A stretch of DNA of 11,751 nt from a bacterium (GTDB lineage Bacteria; Ratteibacteria; UBA8468; B48-G9; JAFGKM01). The notes below the pieces were generated by a model. It was not told where the DNA came from. It ran no database searches and worked only from the letters and a program-made list of their open reading frames with translations. Numbering within the stretch: position 1 is the stretch's first letter; the number at the start of each line of letters is the position of its first letter. Below, one piece after another: positions 1 to 5,822 of this stretch. The stretch covers positions 1 to 11,751 of the forward strand of contig JAKPNC010000048.1 of NCBI GenBank assembly GCA_029548585.1, written 5' to 3'. Position numbers and translations under genes: made by a program.

Positions 1-467
1 GCTCAGGTCTTAATGAGATAGCCCGTCCGCTTTATCTCAATGACAATTTCGGTGTTCATTAAAACAAACCGCCTATGCCTTCGACTCCACCATCATGGAC
101 TTGTGCCTTCCGCTTTTCCCCTGGGCAATATTTGTAAAACCAGGGCTGCCATTAAACTTCACACGCTTTTAAATCTTCAGGCAGTATTCCTGGATTTATC
201 ACACAAACATAATAGGCCTGCTTATTGTTTAACCGGATTCCGGACCTTATCATTTTGTCCTATGGGCACGAGGCGAAAGCGTGGATACTAACTTTTTGAA
301 ATCTTTGGAAATACTAAATGTTATTAACGGCATCTCCGAATTAGTTATTTGTCACCTCTTTATGGAAATAAGATTATTTCTAAACCTCTGGAACCCGCTT
401 GTGTCAAAGTGTGACGAAACTCTTACAAAAATGTGGATGGAGGGAACAATTATGGTAAAAATAAAAT
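1..467. other. Gene-free stretch, nothing recognised
   Basis: I see no convincing gene here. Open frames exist on both strands, but none has a good ribosome binding site or a recognisable family signature. The right half (about 290-480) is strongly AT-rich, as expected of a regulatory spacer upstream of the pseudopilin genes. A small imperfect hairpin with a GAAA loop sits near 267-283 and has no clear role. Confidence 0.5.
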
Positions 468-496
468 TTGACAATTTTTAGGATGTATGATAGAGT
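468..496 (+). promoter_or_regulatory. Candidate sigma70 promoter for the pseudopilin pair
   Basis: A perfect TTGACA (468-473) is followed after 17 bases by TAGAGT (491-496), a 4/6 match to the -10 consensus. Transcription would start near 503 and leave a leader of about 155 bases before the first pseudopilin start at 660. The surrounding AT-rich DNA fits a promoter. TATGAT at 486-491 is a better -10 by sequence but lies only 12 bases from the -35. Confidence 0.4.
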
Positions 497-659
497 GACA
501 TATAAGGTTTAACTTGAAAATTAACCTGTGAGCCACTGCCCTGCTTTCATGGTGCGGAGGAGGGTTTACCTGCGCATGGAATTTATACAGGCATGTTTTC
601 AAACAGGCGAAACGGATTTAAATAAATATTCACGCAAAAAGAAAGGAGGTGATATAAAC

Positions 660-1460
660 ATGAGAGAAAAAGAAAGCAGAGGGTTCACCCTGATAGAGCT
701 TCTTGTGGTGATTGCTATTATAGGGATATTGGCATCTCTGTTGTTACCTGCTCTCGATAGAGCAAGGGCAAGAGCAAGGATGACAGCATGTATAAACAAT
801 CTGAGGCAACTGGGTCTTGCTTTAAACATATATGCTCAGGACTGGAGCGGATGGTTTCCTTACCACGATTTTGATGATACCTACTGGTCGTTTAAAGGTA
901 ATGATTACGGACATTTTTCATCAGTTACAAACTGTTCTCTTGGGCTTCTTACAGGGATGCCTGATCCTGAAACACCAGCACTTGAAACCCCAAAGTATGT
1001 AACAGATTTCAGACTCTTTATCTGCCCTGGAAATAAGAGCGGATGGAAACCGTCAACAGACCCTAAGGGTGCTCTATACAGGAATGTTTCAGGTCGCTTA
1101 GTTGCAACGAAAACTCCAGAAGGATGTTCACTAACCTATATGTATGCGGCTGGTTTGAGTGTGCAGACACACCCGGAAACTGTTATTATGGCAGATGCGC
1201 CGGCTGCAGATTTCGGTTATGGTTATGGTTGGCGTTTATATGAAAGGAGCGAGAACCATGGCCGTGACGGATTAAATGTTCTTTATATTGACGGTAGAGT
1301 TGCAACAATATCTACTACAGCTTTACCTATAAATAATCCCGGAATAGCTCAATGGGTAGGTATTAACAGGTCTCGATTTTATTTTTCTCCTTATGAAGGC
1401 AATAATTTGGTAGTTAATAGTCCTACAAGGTTGAGAATGCCTTCTCCCCAATGGTGGTAG
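660..1460 (+). CDS. Type II/IV pseudopilin-like protein with H-X10-DG motif
   Basis: This 266-residue protein begins with a class III (prepilin-type) signal: a short charged leader MREKESRG, then FTLIELLVV. A prepilin peptidase would cleave after Gly8, leaving Phe+1 and the conserved Glu at +5. The hydrophobic helix runs to about residue 29 and is followed by the basic stretch DRARARAR. The C-terminal part has H200, ten residues, then DG (211-212), close to the H-X9-DG motif of the large pseudopilin-like families of Planctomycetota, Lentisphaerota and Omnitrophota. The start at 660 is chosen because AAAGGAGGTGAT (642-653) sits at ideal spacing; a GTG at 528 would add 44 residues before the leader. 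A paralogue follows 38 bases downstream, probably in the same transcript. Expected location is the periplasm or a pseudopilus; the exact role is unknown. Confidence 0.88.
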   Translation: MREKESRGFTLIELLVVIAIIGILASLLLPALDRARARARMTACINNLRQLGLALNIYAQDWSGWFPYHDFDDTYWSFKGNDYGHFSSVTNCSLGLLTGMPDPETPALETPKYVTDFRLFICPGNKSGWKPSTDPKGALYRNVSGRLVATKTPEGCSLTYMYAAGLSVQTHPETVIMADAPAADFGYGYGWRLYERSENHGRDGLNVLYIDGRVATISTTALPINNPGIAQWVGINRSRFYFSPYEGNNLVVNSPTRLRMPSPQWW

Positions 1461-1498
1461 GAAGAAGTCATAAATAAAGACAAGTGAGGTGAGGTCAA

Positions 1499-2248
1499 AT
1501 GAAAAAGAAAAAAGGGTTTACTCTTATAGAGCTTCTTGTGGTGATTGCTATAATAGCTATTTTGGCAGGGATGCTTCTGCCAGCTCTCAGTAAAGCAAGG
1601 GCAAGAGCTAAATCAGCTACTTGTGTCAGCAACTTAAAACAAGTAGGACTGGGTATCCTTATGTATGCAGAGGATTGGGAAGGATGGTCTAATCTGCGTA
1701 TAAGTTCAGGACATCCAAAAGAAGCAAAAACATTTGGGAATTATACAGGGTATATAGACCCAAAAGTGATATGCTGCCCCTCAGCAAAACCTTTTGAATA
1801 TACAAGAAATCCTGCTGACGGCTACTATGGCAGGAGAAGTGGTTATTTTTCCGGTGGGTCTACTAATGTTTATTATTACCCATCGGATGGATGGATCCGT
1901 GTCTCAGCAGTAGACTACAAAAGGAATGACTTATGGATAATGTCCGATTCTCTGACAATACCAAAACCGGGTGGCTGGGCGAGTTCTTTGCCAGGCGGCC
2001 CTTATTATCTTTGCCAGAGATATGAAACGGGACAAGGGACTATGACTTCAGCAAGTGAATATGGAACTGCACATTTCAGGCATAACGGTCTAATAAACCT
2101 TCTTTTTGTTGATGGGCATGTGGAGACTGCAACAGAAAACAGGTTTCTACAAGCGACGATGTCTCATATAGGGGATGCTCCCAATTACCGTTTTTGGTGG
2201 ATACAGCTGCAGGATAGGACACAAAAAAAACTTTCATGGGGAGATTAA
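1499..2248 (+). CDS. Type II/IV pseudopilin-like protein with H-X9-DG motif
   Basis: This 249-residue paralogue of the upstream gene has the five-residue leader MKKKK plus G, then FTLIELLVV, again with Glu at +5 of the mature form, a hydrophobic helix to about residue 29 and the basic SKARARAK. The segment around residues 41-60 (Cys42, NLKQ, MYAEDW) is typical of the family and matches its neighbour. H195, nine residues, then DG (205-206) gives the canonical H-X9-DG motif. A GTGAGGTGAGG ribosome binding site lies at 1484-1494. The first ~110 coding bases closely match the upstream gene, including about 25 identical bases over the helix, while the C-terminal parts differ strongly. That pattern fits an old tandem duplication with a conserved assembly segment. 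Codon use is AT-rich, unlike the genes after 3057. Substrate and function are unknown. Confidence 0.88.
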   Translation: MKKKKGFTLIELLVVIAIIAILAGMLLPALSKARARAKSATCVSNLKQVGLGILMYAEDWEGWSNLRISSGHPKEAKTFGNYTGYIDPKVICCPSAKPFEYTRNPADGYYGRRSGYFSGGSTNVYYYPSDGWIRVSAVDYKRNDLWIMSDSLTIPKPGGWASSLPGGPYYLCQRYETGQGTMTSASEYGTAHFRHNGLINLLFVDGHVETATENRFLQATMSHIGDAPNYRFWWIQLQDRTQKKLSWGD

Positions 2249-2560
2249 GGAGTTTTTGTTAAATTGATAAGCTTCCCCAAAAGCTATGTCACCTCTTCCT
2301 GGACAGCACTTTTTTCCGCAACTTTTCATTTTCTATTTATAGGGACATAACCGGGTAGAATTTCTGCGGTTTGTTTTTGGGGGTAAGGTCCTTGGCATAC
2401 TGCAATTGTATATTGGAAGTCTAATGATTCCACATTAAAAATAGGTAAATATTTTGACAAAATAAAAGCAAAGTGCATAACAATTCGCCATCTGTCAAAG
2501 AACTGCACCTCATCCGAACCGTTGAGATTCTTAAGAGAAGCATTTCAGGATGACAAGACA
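2249..2560. other. AT-rich gene-free spacer
   Basis: No gene is recognised between the second pseudopilin and the repeat array. A 60-codon minus-strand frame (2326-2508) matches no family I know and lacks a ribosome binding site. A weak 5-bp stem (AGCTT/AAGCT) follows the pseudopilin stop near 2269-2285 but has no T-run, so I do not call a terminator. Composition resembles the pseudopilin region, not the downstream genes. Confidence 0.45.
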
Positions 2561-2649
2561 GAAAGCCCCCCTCACCCTACCCCTCTCCCCTATGGGTAGA
2601 GGGTGAAAGAGATGGGGAGGTATCCGCTCCCAAAGGTTGAGGAAGAAAA

Positions 2650-2696
2650 ACATGCAAGCAACGGTGGCCTTTTCCTTCTACCCTTGGGGGAGAAGG
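2650..2696 (+). repeat. Repeat module A, copy 1
   Basis: These 47 bases match 5473-5519 in the same orientation with only two differences (45/47). The module starts ACATGCAAGCAACGGT and ends in a CTACCC...GGGGGAGAAGG run. Confidence 0.85.
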
Positions 2697-2698
2697 AC

Positions 2699-2826
2699 GA
2701 AGGATGAGGGGGTTAGTTGCTGTTACGTTGGTTCGCTCCCCGTTCTCCTCATCCTATCTTAAAGCCCCCCTCACCCCAACCCTCTCCCCTATGGGTAGAG
2801 GGAAAAAGAGTGTGCCTCCTCACCTC
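2699..2826 (+). repeat. Repeat module B, copy 1
   Basis: About 128 bases match 5602-5728 in the same orientation, with a handful of substitutions and one single-base gap (roughly 94% identical by eye). The module begins GAAGGATGAGGGGGTTAGTT, includes a non-hairpin stretch near 2717-2745, and ends with a full hairpin unit. Both copies open the same small reading frame (MRGLVAVTLVRSPF), which follows from the DNA repeat and is not evidence of a gene. Confidence 0.85.
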
Positions 2827-2934
2827 TCTTGCCCTGCGGGCTTCGGTCAACGGGCTTCTGCCTACGTTAAAACTTCGGCGGACAGGCACTGACTCGCCCT
2901 TTGTGCTATACGGTGCTCATTATTCTTCGCACCA
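2825..2934 (-). repeat. Repeat module C, copy 1, inverted
   Basis: The reverse complement of 2891-2934 matches 5524-5567 at 41 of 44 positions, and that of 2825-2856 matches 5572-5603 at 30 of 32. The module is therefore flipped relative to the right array, while its neighbours A, B and D keep their orientation. Between the two matching blocks this copy has 34 bases where the other has 4. Confidence 0.85.
2859..2888. repeat. 30-base hairpin cassette inside module C
   Basis: The segment starts TGCCT and ends AGGCA, giving a 5-bp terminal stem over exactly 30 bases. That equals the length difference between the two copies of module C, so it looks like a discrete insertion here or a clean loss from the copy at 5524-5603. 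A related sequence lies at 2945-2967: hairpin TCCGC-TAAAGCT-GCGGA followed by CGGGCA. Both end in a GCGGAC...GGCA pattern. Confidence 0.6.
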
Positions 2935-2970
2935 GCTCCCCTCCTCCGCTAAAGCTGCGGACGGGCATGC

Positions 2971-3003
2971 CCTCTCCCCCAGAGGAGAGGAAGAAGAGAT
3001 GGA
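2971..3003 (+). repeat. Repeat module D, copy 1
   Basis: These 33 bases are identical to 5732-5764. They contain a perfect 7-bp hairpin, CCTCTCC (2971-2977) and GGAGAGG (2984-2990), with a six-base loop. Similarity continues, less strictly, to about 3042 through a degenerate TATGGG hairpin. Confidence 0.85.
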
Positions 3004-3056
3004 AATGAATCCTCTATCCCTATGGGTAGAGAGTGAAAAAGAATCCGACATGAGGA

Positions 3057-3770
3057 TTAAGATCTGTTTTTTACCAGGCAGAGGTACAACTCTTCGTGTG
3101 AGAGCTGTTTCCCGGTGCCGTCCATAACCCTCATGGAATCGGCCGAAATCTCATCCACCAATGATATGCCCCCGTCTATGATGCCGAATTCCATCTTTAT
3201 GTCAATGAGGCGAAGCCCCTTCCCGGCAAGGTCCCCTTCAATCCTTTTGGTTATCCTGCGGGTCAGGTCCTTTGCAATCTCAAGCTCTTTTCTGGTTAAT
3301 AATCCAAGGGCCACGATCGAATCGTCGTTTATAAGCGGATCTCCCCTCTCGTCGTCCTTGAGTGTTATCTCCACGATGCAATCCAGCTCCTGTAGTTTTT
3401 CCCGGACGTATCTCCCGTAACGTTTCACGAAACTTCCGCAGGCAAGCCTCCGGCAAACAAACTCGAGTCCGCCTCCGTCACTGCATACTTTCTTGCCAGG
3501 AAGCAGGGCTTCCCTGACCTCCATAGCGCTGCCCCCGACATCAACGGAAACAAGGTGAGTCGGAATACCATCTTTTGAAAGAATGTCGTAGAAATAGCGC
3601 GTAAGCTCAAGGGACATCCTGCCTTTCCCTTCTATCTTGCCCATGACAGTGTTGGAACCAGGATCAACCACTCCGCCCTCTCCGGTCACGTCGTCCTTGA
3701 AACGTATAAGCAGGTTCCCGGACGGCTTTTTGTATATATCCTTTGTCTTGCCTGAATATATCTTTTTCAT
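3057..3770 (-). CDS. purC: SAICAR synthase (PurC)
   Basis: Phosphoribosylaminoimidazole-succinocarboxamide synthase joins CAIR and aspartate using ATP, in cytosolic de novo purine synthesis. At 237 residues it has the usual full length. Visible signatures are GKTKDIY (7-13) in the N-terminal nucleotide-binding part, FKDDVTGEGG (24-33), IEGKG (46-50), CGSFVKRYG (111-119), LKDDERGDPLIND (137-149), IDIKMEFG (189-196) and VDEISADSMR (205-214). The DPG-N-V insert (36-42) and the DDERGDP block recall the methanogen/clostridial subgroup more than E. coli PurC; this is judged from memory of the family. A TAAGGAGA ribosome binding site (3781-3788 on the minus strand) precedes the ATG. It follows the hydrolase gene by 46 bases with no strong terminator, so co-transcription is likely. 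An imperfect hairpin (3794-3811) lies in the gap. Confidence 0.95.
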   Translation of the reverse strand: MKKIYSGKTKDIYKKPSGNLLIRFKDDVTGEGGVVDPGSNTVMGKIEGKGRMSLELTRYFYDILSKDGIPTHLVSVDVGGSAMEVREALLPGKKVCSDGGGLEFVCRRLACGSFVKRYGRYVREKLQELDCIVEITLKDDERGDPLINDDSIVALGLLTRKELEIAKDLTRRITKRIEGDLAGKGLRLIDIKMEFGIIDGGISLVDEISADSMRVMDGTGKQLSHEELYLCLVKNRS

Positions 3771-3816
3771 TTTAATAAGTTCTCCTTAGTACAGGCGGTT
3801 TTCAAACTGCCATTGT

Positions 3817-5181
3817 TCACTTTACTGTCATTATAACCTTTGCACGATTGAGCCTGCCATACCTGTTTTCTGCAACCAGCCATATCGTGCATTCTCCCGC
3901 TTCGGAGAAGAGGTTTGCTGGCACGGTAAAACTTCTTTTGAGAAGATCATCTTCCGTTATCCAGACATGGTGGCACCCGTAAGGATCTCCGGCTTTTGTC
4001 AAGTAGGCAAGAATGGGCCTGATGTTGTCTGAATTGAACTTAACCTCCCACGGTTCCCCGATCCTGAGATCCCCGCCGGGCACGGACAGGGACAGGTCGC
4101 AGACTGAAAATTCGCAAGCCGGGCTTTCCGAACCGTCCTTCATCACGCACAGGGCAGTATAATCGCCGCAGGTGTTAAAGGAGCGTTCGACAATACCCGG
4201 CCCGTCCAGGGGGATTTCTTCGACAAGGTTTTTCCCGCGCCTGACAAGAAGGGTTTTAACGCCCCGCGAGTCCCTGTCCATGACGTTTATCTTTACCGCC
4301 TGCCCCCTGTAATACGGAACCCAGTCGCCGAGATCAAGCAGGAGAACCCGGTTTATCACGGGCTTCGAGGAGTCCTCGGCATAATTCGGAAAGAGAAAGG
4401 AATCTGCTCTGTTCTTTCCCCGCCAGGCGTCCGGATCGGTGATCCTGTAAACCTTCCTGTTGTCAGCGGCAATATGCAAGTTGAACTCCCCGGCCGTCCG
4501 GAGAGTATCCCTGGTGGTCGGAGGCCAGCTGTCTTCGATCCTTACGTGGGTCACCCTGCCCTTCTCCTTTATCACATCGGTTATGAGCTCCACGTGGGAC
4601 CCGCCGTTTGGTTTAAGGGGCGGATAGTATACAAAATCCCCTGCCTCGACTGCCTGGGCATCCTGGGGATCAACGGGAACGATGCCCTCGCGGTAGGGCG
4701 GATTGTGAAGGCGGCTCACATACCAGTAGCCGCACTGGAACGCGTAGCTGGTAAAGGAGGAGCATACCTTGCCGTAGTATCCGGCGGCATTGGTCACCTT
4801 GCCGGCAAGATTCTCGGTGTACAGGACGCTTTCCGGGTTCTCCACCGCCGCAAGAAAAGTCTTAAGGTATATATCGAAACCTATATACCTGCCCACGGAC
4901 TTGACGCTCGAATATGGAACACCCGTGTATTCCGTTCCTTCCTTGAAGAATCCGCCTCTCCTGTTTGGCATTGTGCCTGCAACGGGGATCCATTTGACGG
5001 TGGACATGATACGGGCATATTCAACGGCCTTCTTCTTCCATTCCGGCAATACGTCCTTAAACTTTTGCTCCATTGTCGCTCCCCCGGGATTCAGGCCGCC
5101 GGGCTCCGAATAGGCAGACGCGTAACAGAGGGCCGTCATCAGGGCAAGCGGCAGTAAGACCTTCCTGCAGTTTTTAACCAT
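3817..5181 (-). CDS. Secreted NlpC/P60-CHAP-like cysteine hydrolase candidate
   Basis: This 454-residue protein has a typical Sec signal peptide: MVKNCRK, a hydrophobic core at about 8-20, and possible cleavage after ASA (21-23). Residues ~130-220 resemble a papain-like amidase fold: Cys140 in KVCSSFTSYAF, then AGDFVYYPP (180-188), His196 in GGSHVELI, and an acidic third position in IEDSW (E216/D217). Such domains cleave peptidoglycan peptides or act as amidases outside the cytoplasm. The C-terminal half (~275-454) is beta-rich and may form one or two Ig-like modules, with several cysteines (338, 345, 356, 361, 403, 431). The start at 5181 is preferred because TAAGGAA lies 7 bases upstream (5189-5195) and the signal peptide begins there; a TTG at 5319 would place 46 residues before it. 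purC follows. The family assignment is by motif only. Confidence 0.75.
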   Translation of the reverse strand: MVKNCRKVLLPLALMTALCYASAYSEPGGLNPGGATMEQKFKDVLPEWKKKAVEYARIMSTVKWIPVAGTMPNRRGGFFKEGTEYTGVPYSSVKSVGRYIGFDIYLKTFLAAVENPESVLYTENLAGKVTNAAGYYGKVCSSFTSYAFQCGYWYVSRLHNPPYREGIVPVDPQDAQAVEAGDFVYYPPLKPNGGSHVELITDVIKEKGRVTHVRIEDSWPPTTRDTLRTAGEFNLHIAADNRKVYRITDPDAWRGKNRADSFLFPNYAEDSSKPVINRVLLLDLGDWVPYYRGQAVKINVMDRDSRGVKTLLVRRGKNLVEEIPLDGPGIVERSFNTCGDYTALCVMKDGSESPACEFSVCDLSLSVPGGDLRIGEPWEVKFNSDNIRPILAYLTKAGDPYGCHHVWITEDDLLKRSFTVPANLFSEAGECTIWLVAENRYGRLNRAKVIMTVK

Positions 5182-5246
5182 GGAAATATTCCTTAAAATG
5201 TCTTCTTGTTGAAAAGAACAGCGGGTTGAAATGAAAATACCATGAT

Positions 5247-5275
5247 ATTTTACCAGCATTCGGCATGTCCGGCAA
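5247..5275 (-). promoter_or_regulatory. Candidate promoter for the hydrolase-purC pair
   Basis: Read on the minus strand, TTGCCG (5275-5270) is followed after exactly 17 bases by TAAAAT (5252-5247), which matches -35 at 4/6 and -10 at 5/6. The start of transcription would fall near 5240, about 60 bases before the chosen ATG at 5181. This supports that start over the upstream TTG at 5319, which would lie outside the transcript. Confidence 0.45.
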
Positions 5276-5380
5276 ATACGGATTCCTGCCAGGCCCGACT
5301 CCATCATCCCCCGTTTCAATCCTCCTTGCCAAGTCTATGGCGGACATGTCATCTATACGGGGGGAAAGGGCAAAAGATGG

Positions 5381-5472
5381 AAAGCCCCCCTCACCCTCCC
5401 CTCTCCCCTATGGGTAGAGGGTAAAAGAGTGTGCCCCCTCACCTCAATCCTCTTCCCCAGAGGAGAGGAAGA
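5381..5472 (+). repeat. 92-base unit repeated within the right array
   Basis: This unit recurs at 5664-5755 (offset 283) with about three substitutions and no gap. It combines the AAAGCCCCCCTCACCC hairpin with the CCTCTTCCCCAGAGGAGAGG hairpin. The identity suggests a recent duplication or gene-conversion-like exchange inside the array. Confidence 0.8.
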
Positions 5473-5519
5473 ACATGCAAGCAACGGTAGCCTTTTCCTT
5501 CTACCCCTGGGGGAGAAGG
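5473..5519 (+). repeat. Repeat module A, copy 2
   Basis: Same orientation as 2650-2696, 45 of 47 bases identical. Here it directly follows a GAGGAGAGGAAGA hairpin arm, whereas copy 1 follows an unrelated AGGTTGAGGAAGAAAA stretch. Confidence 0.85.
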
Positions 5520-5523
5520 GTGT

Positions 5524-5603
5524 TGGTGCGAAGAGTAATGAGCACCGTATAACACAGAGGGCGAGTCGGTGAGCCCGTTGACCGTAGCCCGAAGGGCAAG
5601 AGA
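5524..5603 (+). repeat. Repeat module C, copy 2 (short form)
   Basis: Matches the reverse complement of 2825-2934 in two blocks (41/44 and 30/32). Between the blocks it has only four bases (5568-5571), lacking the 30-base hairpin cassette of the other copy. Confidence 0.85.
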
Positions 5604-5728
5604 AGGATGAGGGGGTTAGTTGCTGTTACGTTGGTTCGCTCCCCGTTCTTCTCGTCCTATCTTAAAGCCCCCCTCACCCTCCCCTCTCCCCTATGGGTAG
5701 AGGGGAAAAGTGTGTGCCCCCTCACCTC
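5602..5728 (+). repeat. Repeat module B, copy 2
   Basis: Same orientation as 2699-2826, roughly 94% identical by eye. Here module C lies immediately upstream of B; in the left array C lies downstream and inverted. Confidence 0.85.
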
Positions 5729-5731
5729 AAT

Positions 5732-5764
5732 CCTCTCCCCCAGAGGAGAGGAAGAAGAGATGGA
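5732..5764 (+). repeat. Repeat module D, copy 2
   Basis: Identical to 2971-3003 over 33 bases, with the same 7-bp CCTCTCC/GGAGAGG hairpin. Confidence 0.85.
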
Positions 5765-5822
5765 AGGTATCCTCTTCCCTATGGGCAGAGGGTGAAAGAG
5801 ATGGGGAGGTACCCTTCTGACA

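Larger units (their letters stand above)
2561..3044. repeat. Left mosaic array of GC-rich hairpin repeats
   Basis: This gene-free segment is made of hairpin modules that recur at 5381-5812. Its commonest unit starts AAAGCCCCCCTCACCC and ends with the hairpin CCCTCT-CCCC-TAT-GGGT-AGAGGG; copies lie at 2562-2603 and 2761-2802, with a degenerate one at 3011-3033. Other modules are listed separately. The plus strand is pyrimidine-rich across many of the stem entries. The array ends within about 13 bases of the purC stop codon. Its function is unknown; it could act as a 3' mRNA structure or transcription stop for purC. Short frames here encode only repeat-derived peptides such as LTPTLSPMGRG, which I regard as non-coding artefacts. 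Confidence 0.85.
5381..5812. repeat. Right mosaic array of GC-rich hairpin repeats
   Basis: This array shares modules A, B, C and D with 2561-3044 but in a different order: hairpin unit, A, C, B, D. Module C is in the opposite orientation. Hairpin units ending TATGGG-TAGAGGG lie at 5381-5421 and 5664-5704, with a variant at 5770-5791. Its last 22 bases (5790-5811, GGGTGAAAGAGATGGGGAGG plus TA) match 2601-2622 exactly, where they end the first unit of the left array. It ends about 11 bases before the stop codon of the next minus-strand gene. No protein-coding content is supported. Confidence 0.85.

Noticed and set aside
59..151. Minus-strand 30-codon frame ending in EGIGGLF
   Set aside because: It looked like a possible gene tail or decayed element remnant, but it is too short, has no start or ribosome binding site, and I cannot name a family.
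528..659. GTG start at 528 for the first pseudopilin
   Set aside because: It would put 44 residues in front of the prepilin leader; the ATG at 660 has an excellent ribosome binding site and gives a standard class III signal.
2326..2508. 60-codon minus-strand ORF in the AT-rich spacer
   Set aside because: No ribosome binding site and no recognised family; composition is that of spacer DNA.
2704..2892. Small ORF starting MRGLVAVTLVRSPF, repeated at 5607-5795
   Set aside because: Both copies lie wholly in repeat modules. The peptide identity follows from DNA identity, there is no ribosome binding site of note, and peptides of the LTPTLSPMGRG type are typical translations of intergenic hairpin repeats.
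2561..3044. CRISPR array
   Set aside because: Repeated units are not evenly spaced, spacers themselves recur, modules vary in length and orientation, and no cas gene is present.
4474..5157. 227-codon plus-strand ORF opposite the hydrolase gene
   Set aside because: Antisense shadow of a GC-rich gene; no family features, and the minus-strand protein has a signal peptide, motifs and a ribosome binding site.
5182..5319. TTG start at 5319 for the hydrolase
   Set aside because: An AAGGAGG motif lies nearby (5321-5327) but almost touches the TTG. The extension precedes a normal signal peptide and lies upstream of the likely promoter.
2561..5812. Composite transposon carrying purC
   Set aside because: The arrays contain no transposase and their modules are reshuffled, not matching terminal copies. 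The enclosed genes are ordinary cellular ones.
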